Positions 1-7,314 of a stretch of DNA of 64,000 nt are shown here, in pieces. Origin of the DNA: Shinella sp. SUS2 (GTDB lineage: Bacteria; Pseudomonadota; Alphaproteobacteria; Rhizobiales; Rhizobiaceae); NCBI RefSeq assembly GCF_001262505.1, contig NZ_KQ410730.1, positions 186,001 through 250,000 on the forward strand, in the 5' to 3' direction. The notes under the pieces were generated by a model, which was not told where the DNA came from, did not search any database, and saw only the letters and a program-made list of their open reading frames with translations. A program made the translations under genes and the position numbers. Position 1 is the first letter of the stretch, and each line of letters starts with the position of its first letter.

Positions 1-1
1 G

Positions 2-436
2 CATGACAGCCGCGTCGGCTACGGCCCGGCACCCATCCGCTACTACAAGCTCGGCATTGTCGACGGTCCCGGCAATCCCGACACGATGTTCCTCGCCGGT
101 TACTACCAGCTGCTCGGCGCGCTGCAGCAGATACTTCCCGAAAAGCCGAGCTACCCGATGCGCGAGCGCGGCAACGTGCTGGTCAACTGCCGGGCCGGGC
201 GTTCCCGCTCGGTAATCCTCGCCGCGCTGCTGCTGCACCTGCAGATCCCCGGCGAATTCCCGACGCTCGCCTCCGCCGTCGACCTTGTGCGGGTGAAGCG
301 CGCGCTGCACCCCGACGAATGGCACGAGACGCCGAAGCCCATGCTGGTCGCCGCCGCCGAAAGCGCCGCCGGCTGGGTGCGCCTCGTCGAGGCCGACCGT
401 GCCCGCGCTGCCGCCCCCGCAAGGGCCACCGCATGA
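2..436 (+). CDS. Dual-specificity/tyrosine phosphatase family protein, C-terminal part (5' end outside window)
   Basis: The reading frame is open from the window edge, so the N-terminus is missing; about 144 residues are visible. The key motif is at 182-211, reading V-N-C-R-A-G-R-S-R-S, which fits the Cys-X5-Arg phosphate-binding loop of cysteine phosphatases (usual form H-C-X-A-G-X-S-R-S). The residue before the catalytic Cys is Asn rather than the common His. Such enzymes form a phosphocysteine intermediate on protein or small phosphomonoesters; the substrate here is unknown. The stop codon overlaps the start of the next gene (ATGA at 433-436), so it is probably co-transcribed and translationally coupled with the phosphoesterase at 433-2022. 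A VH1-like or PTP-like inositol phosphatase is possible; the visible part does not decide. Confidence 0.7.
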   Translation, partial: HDSRVGYGPAPIRYYKLGIVDGPGNPDTMFLAGYYQLLGALQQILPEKPSYPMRERGNVLVNCRAGRSRSVILAALLLHLQIPGEFPTLASAVDLVRVKRALHPDEWHETPKPMLVAAAESAAGWVRLVEADRARAAAPARATA

Positions 437-2022
437 TCCGCATCGCCGTCATTGCCGATCCGCATGTGCATGATTGTGCCTGGATACCGGACGGTTCGGG
501 CCTGCCCGGCGCCATCCGCAGCTTCGCCGAGACCGCCGCCTCGACCCGCGTCTTCAACGAGAGCATCCCCGCCTTCCGCGCGGCGCTGGACCGCGTCGCC
601 GCGTCAGGCGCGAAGATCGTGCTCCTCGTCGGCGACCTCACCGACGACGGCCAGCGGCCGAATATCCGCGCCGCGCTTGCCCTTGTTGCGGAGTATCGGG
701 AGCGCCATGGCATCCGCGTGCTGATGACCCCCGGCAACCACGATTTCTATGCCCTTGCCGGCCGACCGCAGGACAAGAGCTTCCTCATGACCGACGGCAC
801 GCCGCTGCTCCTGCGCAGCGCCGATTGCCCGGAGGCGGCAACGCTTGGCACGGCGGAGGCGCTTGCCATGCTCTCCGGCCTCGGCTTCACGCCGGAAGCC
901 GGCGATCTCCACTGGGAAAGCCCCTTCGGCACCGACCCCGCCTGGTCGGCCCGCAGTTACGAAGCGGTGAGCCCGGACGGCGGCACGCGCTGCCGGATGA
1001 TCGATTCCTCCTATCTCGTCGAGCCGGTGGAAGGCCTCTGGGTGCTCGCCATCGACGCCAATGTCTGCGTGCCGCGCGACGGGGCGGACGATCTTGCCGA
1101 TCCTGCCCAGTTCCACGATCCGACCGACGGCGGCTGGCGGGCGGTGCTCGCGCATCGCGCCCATCTCTTTGCCTGGATGGCGGACGTGGCGGCACGGGCG
1201 AAGGTGAAGGGCAAGCGGCTCGTCGCCTTCTCGCATTATCCGGCGCTCGATCCGCTCGGCGGCGTGTCGAGCGAGGAGGTCGCGCTGTTCGGCGCCACCG
1301 GCCTTGCCCGCCGCGCGCCGACGGCTGCGGTGGCCGATGCGTTTGCCGCCACCGGCGTTCCCCTGCATTTTTCCGGCCATCTTCATGTCAACGACACGGC
1401 GCGGCACGAGACGGGCGCGGGGCGCTTCGTCAATATCGCGGTGCCATCGCCGGTCGGCTACGGGCCGGGCCTGAAGATCGTCGATCTCCATGCCGATCGC
1501 AGCGAGATCCGCACGCTCTCGCTGCGGCAGGTGCCCGGCCACGACGCAGCCTTTGCGGCCTATCGCGCCGAGGCGGCGCGGGAAGGGGCGGAGGAGCCTG
1601 CCGCCAGCTCGGCGGCCGATCATGGCGCCTTCCTCAGCTGCCATCTGGTCAATCTCGTGCACGGGCGCTATCTCGCACGCGAATGGCCGCGCGAGATGGT
1701 GGAGTTCGCGCGCACGGCGACGGTCGCCGATCTTCTTGAAGCGCTTGGGTTCGACCGCGCCGGCGCGCCGGCCTTCGGCCTCGGCGCGCTCGTCGAGGAC
1801 TGGTATCGGCTGCGCAAGGCGGGTGAACTCAGCCATGCGGACATCGCAGCCGACCGGCTGGCCTTCTATCGGGACATCTGCGCAAGGGCGCCGCATATCG
1901 AGGGCGACGGCCTGCCGGCCCGCTTCGCCACGCTGCTGCGCATGATGCGCGCCTATCTCGAACGCCCGCCGAACCGGGATTTCTCCCTCAGCCTGCCCGA
2001 CCTTGCCGTCAGGGCACTTTAG
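433..2022 (+). CDS. Calcineurin-like metallophosphoesterase (529 aa)
   Basis: Predicted two-metal phosphoesterase. The metallophosphoesterase motifs occur in order: D-X-H (ADPHVHD, residues 8-14), GD (VGDLTDDG, about 65-72), GNHD (about 99-102), a lone His in SHYPALDP (about 267) and GHLH (about 313-316). About 150 residues after the last motif form a helical-looking tail of unknown role. The start at 433 is chosen because MIRIAVIAD begins the domain directly and overlaps the upstream phosphatase stop. It is a clear paralogue of the protein at 58352-59995: both share T-X-G-N-H-D, the STRV(F/Y)NES segment and SYLVEP. The substrate is unknown. Pairing with a cysteine phosphatase suggests sequential removal of phosphate groups, which is inference. 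Confidence 0.85.
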   Translation: MIRIAVIADPHVHDCAWIPDGSGLPGAIRSFAETAASTRVFNESIPAFRAALDRVAASGAKIVLLVGDLTDDGQRPNIRAALALVAEYRERHGIRVLMTPGNHDFYALAGRPQDKSFLMTDGTPLLLRSADCPEAATLGTAEALAMLSGLGFTPEAGDLHWESPFGTDPAWSARSYEAVSPDGGTRCRMIDSSYLVEPVEGLWVLAIDANVCVPRDGADDLADPAQFHDPTDGGWRAVLAHRAHLFAWMADVAARAKVKGKRLVAFSHYPALDPLGGVSSEEVALFGATGLARRAPTAAVADAFAATGVPLHFSGHLHVNDTARHETGAGRFVNIAVPSPVGYGPGLKIVDLHADRSEIRTLSLRQVPGHDAAFAAYRAEAAREGAEEPAASSAADHGAFLSCHLVNLVHGRYLAREWPREMVEFARTATVADLLEALGFDRAGAPAFGLGALVEDWYRLRKAGELSHADIAADRLAFYRDICARAPHIEGDGLPARFATLLRMMRAYLERPPNRDFSLSLPDLAVRAL

Positions 2023-2031
2023 AGTTTGTCA

Positions 2032-2056
2032 GGGAAAAGTGGGAACCGGTTTTCCC
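2032..2056 (+). terminator. Candidate terminator hairpin / rhizobial intergenic repeat
   Basis: GGGAAAA (2032-2038) pairs with TTTTCCC (2050-2056), ten bases after the phosphoesterase stop. The core (AAAGTGGGAACCGGTTTTCC) resembles a short palindromic sequence I recall from many rhizobial intergenic regions. It may be a weak terminator, a repeat, or both. Confidence 0.45.
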
Positions 2057-2081
2057 GAAGAGAAAAACGAACACAAAGAAA

Positions 2082-2124
2082 CCTAGAACCTGTCAGGTTC
2101 AGAATGAACCTGACAGGTTCTAGG
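2082..2124. terminator. Perfect 19-bp inverted repeat between convergent genes
   Basis: Arms at 2082-2100 and 2106-2124 are exact reverse complements with a 5-nt loop. Each arm also contains a near-palindrome (AACCTGTCAGGTT and its complement), so the structure is nested. It lies between the ends of convergent genes and overlaps the LacI stop codon at 2120-2122. No clear T-run follows on either side, so a bidirectional transcription stop is likely but not certain. Confidence 0.6.
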
Positions 2125-3136
2125 GCCGTACGCTCTTGCGCCAGGCGACCTGCGTCGGCAGGCGCTTGGGCGGGGCGGGCTCGGCCTCGTCCTTCTCGAT
2201 GATGGCGACGATATGGTCGGCGATCGCGCCAATCGGCTGGCGGAAGGTGGTGAGGTTGTAGCCGATCCAGCCCGCCTGCGGGATATCGTCGAAGCCGACG
2301 ACGCAGAGCGCCTCGGGGATGTCGAGGCGGAATTCCAGCCGGGCCACATCCATGAAGCCGAGCGCCAGCAGGTCGGTGACGCAGAACACGCCGTCCGGCC
2401 GGCTGGAGGCCCCGAGCAGCTGGCGGGCGCCCTCCGCGCCGGTCGCGTAGCTGGTCGGCCCGGCACGGCTGACCTGGGCTTCAAGCCCGAGCTCGGCGGC
2501 AGCGGCGACGAAGGACTGTTCCCGCGTCACGATGCTCGGCGTGCCGGCCGTCGAGCTGACCACGGCAAGGCGCCGGCAGCCGGCGCGGTGCAGCATGAGG
2601 CAGGCTTCGCGCGCAGCGCTCTCGTTGTCCACCAGCACGATCTCCGGCCCCTCGATCGGGTCGTCGCGGTTGATGAGGATCACACGCTGGCCGTTCTCGA
2701 TGCAGGTCTCGATCAGCGAGACAGGCGGGGCGCCTGACACCACCACCGTGGCGTCCGCCCGGTAGTTCAGCGTCTGGCGCAGGGCCGCCTCGACATTGTC
2801 CGGCTGGCCGGCGGTATTCAGCACCATCACCACCTTGCCGATCGCCTGCAGCTTGCGCGTGGTGACCTCCACCACATTGGAGTGGAAAGGCGCCTGAAGT
2901 TCCGCCACGATCATGCAGACGATGCCGGACCGGTGATGGATCAGCCCGCGCGCCAGATGGTTGACGTGGTATCCGAGTTTTTCCGCCGCCGCGAGCACCT
3001 TGGCACGCGTTGCCGGCGAAACGCTGGCCCCGTCGGTGAAGGTGCGCGAGACGGCCGAGCGCGAGACGCCCGCGAGCTCGGCCACGCGAATGGCGCTGAC
3101 CGAGGCCTTTTTCGGCCTGGATCTGGGTGTCGACAC
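2120..3136 (-). CDS. LacI family transcriptional regulator (338 aa)
   Basis: The N-terminus carries a typical LacI helix-turn-helix (IRVAELAGVSRSAVSRTFT, about residues 16-34) with the hinge helix region (LGYHVNHLARGL) near residue 60, followed by a periplasmic-binding-protein-like sensor domain to the end. Length matches the family. It normally binds a sugar or related ligand and represses a nearby transport or catabolic operon. No obvious transporter sits directly beside it: the divergent neighbour is a LysR gene and the following genes converge on it, so the target is uncertain. It may act outside this window or on the ABC operon starting at 4461. Confidence 0.9.
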   Translation of the reverse strand: MSTPRSRPKKASVSAIRVAELAGVSRSAVSRTFTDGASVSPATRAKVLAAAEKLGYHVNHLARGLIHHRSGIVCMIVAELQAPFHSNVVEVTTRKLQAIGKVVMVLNTAGQPDNVEAALRQTLNYRADATVVVSGAPPVSLIETCIENGQRVILINRDDPIEGPEIVLVDNESAAREACLMLHRAGCRRLAVVSSTAGTPSIVTREQSFVAAAAELGLEAQVSRAGPTSYATGAEGARQLLGASSRPDGVFCVTDLLALGFMDVARLEFRLDIPEALCVVGFDDIPQAGWIGYNLTTFRQPIGAIADHIVAIIEKDEAEPAPPKRLPTQVAWRKSVRP

Positions 3137-3439
3137 GTCTTCCTGCCTCCGGTGGCGTCTACGCCTACTTGCGCATATTCTTCGCCCTGTGCAAAGCGGC
3201 GCCGGGGCAGATTTCTCCGGAAAAACCGGAAATCATGCGGAGCATTCCCGCACTTTCATGCCAGGACCCTCACAGGTTTTCGCACGGCTGTGCAAAGAGC
3301 GCTCACGCGGGCGTCATGCACGTCGACACGATGGTGTGCCGGGTCCTGCGGCCGGAAGGTTCGACCGCCGGGAAGACGGAAGGCAAGTCGCATCAAATCC
3401 TGTATGAAGGCAAAATAATTGCACTCAACGAGGGATTCC
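3137..3439. promoter_or_regulatory. Divergent intergenic region between LacI and LysR genes
   Basis: These 303 bases hold the promoters of two divergent regulators. I see no open gene. A 10-bp direct repeat CTGTGCAAAG occurs at 3187-3196 and 3288-3297, and the second copy overlaps a short inverted repeat GCAC-N4-GTGC (3282-3293 region). TCCGG-A5-CCGGA lies at 3216-3230. None can be assigned to a specific regulator. Confidence 0.4.
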
Positions 3440-4282
3440 ATGGATATCGACCGGGCGCGCACCTTCCTCGAGATCGTCCATACCGGCAGCTTCCTGAAGG
3501 CTTCCGAGCGGCTGCACATCACCCAGACGACGGTGAGTGCGCGCATCCGCACGCTGGAGGAGGCGCTGGGGCGCAAGCTTTTCGTGCGCACGCGCAACGG
3601 AGCCGCATTGACCGCTGCCGGCCGCGAATTCGAGCGTTTCGCGCAATCCTTCGTCCAGGTCTGGGAGCGGGCACGCCAGCAGCTCACCGTGCCACCGGGT
3701 CGAACCTCGGTCGTGGCGGTGGGCGGCGAGATGAGCCTGTGGAACCCGCTGATGCTCGACTGGCTGGTCTGGATGAAGGGCAATTGCCCTGCCATCGCCA
3801 TCCATGCCGCCGTCGGCATACCCGACCAGCTGCTCGAGCAGCTGCGCACCGGCGTGCTCGATGTCGCCGTGCTCTACGCGCCGAAGCTGATGCCGGGCTT
3901 CAAGGTCGAGCTGATGGAGGAGGAACGGCTCGTGCTGGTGCGCAGGGTTGCCAGCTCGGGAGAGAGCGGTCTGCCGGACTATGTGCATGTCGACTGGGGG
4001 CCGCAATTTGCCGGGCAGGGCGGCTTCGGGCCGGCGGGGTTTGCCGAACCGGCGCTGAAGGTGGATTTCGGTCCGCTCGCCCTCCACTATATTCTGCGCA
4101 CGGGCGGCATGGGCTATTTCCGCAAGGGAACCGTCGCGCCCCATCTGGCAGCGGGCGACCTTGAGCGGGTGGAAGATGCCCCCGAATTCCCCTATCCGGC
4201 CTATGCCGTCTATCCGGAAACGGCCGAGGCCCGGCAGGATGTGCAGGAGGCCCTGCGCGGCCTGCGGCAGGTCTCTCCCTGA
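3440..4282 (+). CDS. LysR family transcriptional regulator (280 aa)
   Basis: The protein begins MDIDRARTFLEIVHTGSF and has the classic LysR winged helix-turn-helix (about residues 17-45, HITQTTVSARIRTLEEALG) and a substrate-binding regulatory domain. The start at ATG 3440 is preferred over an in-frame upstream start at 3419 because it has an AGGGA ribosome site (3431-3435) and matches the usual LysR N-terminus. It lies 178 bases upstream of, and in the same direction as, the peptide-type ABC operon at 4461, so control of that operon is plausible but inferred. The length, 280 aa, is slightly short for the family. Confidence 0.9.
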   Translation: MDIDRARTFLEIVHTGSFLKASERLHITQTTVSARIRTLEEALGRKLFVRTRNGAALTAAGREFERFAQSFVQVWERARQQLTVPPGRTSVVAVGGEMSLWNPLMLDWLVWMKGNCPAIAIHAAVGIPDQLLEQLRTGVLDVAVLYAPKLMPGFKVELMEEERLVLVRRVASSGESGLPDYVHVDWGPQFAGQGGFGPAGFAEPALKVDFGPLALHYILRTGGMGYFRKGTVAPHLAAGDLERVEDAPEFPYPAYAVYPETAEARQDVQEALRGLRQVSP

Positions 4283-4460
4283 CGTTACGGGAGACGGCGC
4301 TGCAACGCGATTTTCCGCCGCCCGCAACAGGCATGCGGTAACGGAATGTCACCCGGACAAGATTTTGTTGTTGCCGGCGGCAAGAGGAGAATTTCCTGCC
4401 TATGTTAACCGGCGAATCGCCGCCAATATCGGCAGCAAACGCTGACCGCAGGAGACAAAG

Positions 4461-6071
4461 ATGCTGATCGCGAATCCCACCCGGCGCTCGTTCTTGCAGG
4501 CCGGGGCCGTCCTTCTCGCCTCGACGGCGCTGCCGGCCATCGCACGTGCCGAAAGTGCGCCTGCCGGCGGCCGGCTGGTGGTGGCGGCCGATTCCGAACC
4601 GAAGAACCTCAACCCCGCGATCGTCGCCTCCAACGGCGTGTTCTTCGTCGCCAGCAAGGTCGTCGAGCCGCTGGCGGAAGCCGCCTTTGCGGGTGAGGAC
4701 GGGCTGTCGCCCCGCCTTGCGACGGGCTGGGAGGGGTCGGAAGACGGCCTTTCGGTCACCTTCCGCCTGCGCGAGGGTGTGACTTGGCACGACGGCAAAC
4801 CCTTCACATCAGCCGATGTCGCCTTTTCGGCCCTGGAGGTCTGGAAACCGCTGCAGAATCTCGGCCGCATCGTCTTCGCCCATCTCGAGGCCGTCGAAAC
4901 GCCGGACGCCGCCACTGCCATCTTCCGCTTTTCCAAGCCCACACCGCTGCAGCTCATCCGCAATGCCCTGCCGGTCGTCAGCAGCGTCATCCCGAAACAT
5001 CTCTACGAGGGCACGGATATCGCGACAAATCCGGCGAACACCCGGCTCGTCGGCACCGGCCCCTTCCGCTTCGCCGAATACAAGCCGGGCGAATATTACC
5101 GCCTGACACGGAACGAGGCCTATTGGGACAAGGACCAGCCGAAGCTCGACGAGATCATCTTCCGCGTGCTGCCGGACCGCGCCGGAGCCGGTGCGGCGCT
5201 GGAGGCGGAGGAAATCCAGCTTGCCGCCTTCTCCGCCGTTCCGCTCGCCGATCTCGACCGCATTTCCAAGGTGCCGGGCCTTGCGGTCGTCACGAAGGGC
5301 TACGAGGCGCTGACCTACCAGCTCGTCGTGGAGATCAACCACCGCCGCAAGGAACTCGCCGACCTCAGGGTGCGCCAGGCGATCGCCCACGCCATCGACA
5401 AAAAGTTCGTCGTCGACACGATCTTTCTCGGCTATGCCGAAGCCTCGACCGGCCCGGTGCCGAAGAACGCGCCGCAATTTTACGAAGCCGACGTGCCAGC
5501 CTATGCCTTCGACATCGCGAAGGCCAATGCCCTGCTCGACGCGGCTGGCTATGCGAAGGGCGAAACCGGCACGCGCTTCACGCTGAAGCTGCGCCCGGCG
5601 CCCTATTTCAACGAGACGCGACAGTTCGGCGACTATCTCCGCCAGGCACTCGCCGAAATCGGCATCGATGCGGAGCTGGTGAACGCGGATTCGGCCGCCC
5701 ACCAGAAAGCCATCTATACCGACCACGATTTCGACCTTGCCGTCGCCCCACCGGTCTTCCGCGGCGATCCGGCGATCTCCACGACCATTCTCGTGCAGTC
5801 GGGCATTCCGGCCGGCGTCGGCTTCTCCAACCAGGGCGGTTATGCCAACACCGAGCTCGACGCCGTCATCGCAAAGGCGGCGGAGACGATCGACACGACA
5901 GCCCGCACCGACCTCTACCGCCAGTTCCAGAAGCTGGTCGCCGCCGACCTGCCGCTGATCAACGTCGCCGAATGGGGCTTCATCACGGTGGCGCGCGACA
6001 GCGTGCTCAACGTCGCCAGCAATCCGCGCTGGGCGGTGTCGAACTGGGCCGATACCGCGCTCAAGGCGTGA
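4461..6071 (+). CDS. ABC transporter substrate-binding protein, family 5 (peptide/nickel type)
   Basis: A 536-aa periplasmic solute receptor. The N-terminus has a twin-arginine signal (RRSFLQAGAVLLASTALP) with an A-R-A cleavage region near residue 29. The family-5 hallmark follows (EPKNLNPAI; the KVVEPL segment; VTFRLREGVTWHDGKPFTSADV about residues 95-116), and the mature length is normal. Members bind di/oligopeptides, opines, nickel chelates or other compounds, so substrate cannot be read from sequence. An AGGAG site lies just before ATG 4461. It starts a gene run with two permease domains and two ATPase domains ending at an aminotransferase (9813-10910), suggesting uptake of an amine or amino-acid-like compound. 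Confidence 0.9.
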   Translation: MLIANPTRRSFLQAGAVLLASTALPAIARAESAPAGGRLVVAADSEPKNLNPAIVASNGVFFVASKVVEPLAEAAFAGEDGLSPRLATGWEGSEDGLSVTFRLREGVTWHDGKPFTSADVAFSALEVWKPLQNLGRIVFAHLEAVETPDAATAIFRFSKPTPLQLIRNALPVVSSVIPKHLYEGTDIATNPANTRLVGTGPFRFAEYKPGEYYRLTRNEAYWDKDQPKLDEIIFRVLPDRAGAGAALEAEEIQLAAFSAVPLADLDRISKVPGLAVVTKGYEALTYQLVVEINHRRKELADLRVRQAIAHAIDKKFVVDTIFLGYAEASTGPVPKNAPQFYEADVPAYAFDIAKANALLDAAGYAKGETGTRFTLKLRPAPYFNETRQFGDYLRQALAEIGIDAELVNADSAAHQKAIYTDHDFDLAVAPPVFRGDPAISTTILVQSGIPAGVGFSNQGGYANTELDAVIAKAAETIDTTARTDLYRQFQKLVAADLPLINVAEWGFITVARDSVLNVASNPRWAVSNWADTALKA

Positions 6072-6135
6072 CGGGCGTTGCCGTGAACAGCTCTCACCTT
6101 CTCGGGATAAATGGCAATCGCATAGGATACCAGCC

Positions 6136-6286
6136 CCCCCCTCTGCCCTGCCGGGCATCTCCCGCACAAGGGCAGAGATCAGCAAGAAGCAAGAGCCTCG
6201 CTCAAACCGCAGCGTGGAAGATGGGCGAGACGGCGCTCCATTCGGTCTCCCTCCCTGTGGGGGAGATGCCCGGCAGGGCAGAGGGG
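6136..6286. repeat. 151-bp intergenic element with 26-bp terminal inverted repeats
   Basis: The left end (CCCTCTGCCCTGCCGGGCAT at 6139 onwards) is repeated in reverse complement at 6261-6286; the match covers about 26 bases. The element fills most of the 253-bp gap between the binding protein and the first permease. A related core (GCCCGGCAGGGCAGAG) recurs at 8186-8202 inside the permease-ATPase fusion, and a looser copy is at the window end. It looks like a MITE- or RIME-type repeat with no coding capacity. Confidence 0.75.
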
Positions 6287-6324
6287 AGTGGTTCCCGCAC
6301 CACGCCCCCCACCCGGCGCACCCC

Positions 6325-7314
6325 ATGACCCGTGCCCTCCGCCTCACCGCACGCCGCGCTCTCAGCAGCATTCCGGTGCTGATGATCGTCATCGTCATGA
6401 CCTTTCTGCTGCTGGAGACCGCGGCGGGGGATGCGGTCGATGCCTACCTGCTTTCCATCGGCGGCGGGGATGCCGCGATTGCGCAGTCGCTGCGGCAGAC
6501 CTATGGGCTCGACCAGTCCATGCCGGCCCGGCTGTGGCTCTATCTCTCCTCGCTCGCCCGGTTCGATCTCGGCTGGTCCGTCACCTTCGACCGGCCGGTT
6601 CTCGGGCTGATCGTCGAGCGCCTGCCGAACACGCTGCTTTTGATGGGAAGCGCCACCGCACTCGCCTTCGCCTTCGGCTCGACGCTCGGCATTCTCGCCG
6701 GCGCGCGGCCGGGCAACCTGCGCGACCGGCTGCTTTCCACCGTCTCGCTGGTCGTCTATGCCATACCGGGCTTCTGGCTCGGCCTAGTGCTCGCCATCGT
6801 CTTTGCCGTGCAGCTGCGCTGGCTGCCGACCTCGGGCATCGAGACGATCGCCTCCGGCCGCACGGGCCTTTCCCGCGCCGCCGACATCGCGGCCCATCTC
6901 GCCCTGCCCGTCGGCACGCTGGCGCTCCTCTACACCGCCCTGTTCCTGCGCGTCATGCGCGCCGGCATGGCCGGCATCTGGCGGCTGGATTTCGTGCTCT
7001 TCGCCCGGGCCAAGGGGCTTTCGCGCCTTCGCATCGTCCTGCGCCATGTGGCGCGCAATGCGCTCCTGCCGCTCGTCACCATGCTTGGCCTGCAGGCCGC
7101 CGCCATGCTCGGCGGCAGCGTCGTCATCGAGAGCATCTTCGCCATTCCCGGTTTCGGGCGCCTGGCGCAGGAGGCCGTAAGTGGGCGCGACGCGGCGCTG
7201 CTCTGCGGCATCATCGTCACGAGCGCCGTGCTGGTCATCCTCGTCAATCTCCTCGTCGACATCGTCTATGCCGCGCTCGATCCGCGTGTCGGCGCCGCGG
7301 AGCGCGGCGCATGA
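6325..7314 (+). CDS. ABC transporter permease, DppB/OppB type (329 aa)
   Basis: Inner-membrane subunit with about six membrane segments, the first at residues 12-32 (SIPVLMIVIVMTFLLLETAA). The C-terminal half has the binding-protein-dependent transport signature (FARAKGLSRLRIVLRHVARN) that contacts the ATPase. ATG 6325 is preferred: an in-frame start at 6214 would add 37 residues encoded by the intergenic repeat. The stop overlaps the next gene by four bases (ATGA 7311-7314), so translation is coupled. It pairs with the second permease domain at 7311 to form the transmembrane channel. Confidence 0.9.
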   Translation: MTRALRLTARRALSSIPVLMIVIVMTFLLLETAAGDAVDAYLLSIGGGDAAIAQSLRQTYGLDQSMPARLWLYLSSLARFDLGWSVTFDRPVLGLIVERLPNTLLLMGSATALAFAFGSTLGILAGARPGNLRDRLLSTVSLVVYAIPGFWLGLVLAIVFAVQLRWLPTSGIETIASGRTGLSRAADIAAHLALPVGTLALLYTALFLRVMRAGMAGIWRLDFVLFARAKGLSRLRIVLRHVARNALLPLVTMLGLQAAAMLGGSVVIESIFAIPGFGRLAQEAVSGRDAALLCGIIVTSAVLVILVNLLVDIVYAALDPRVGAAERGA

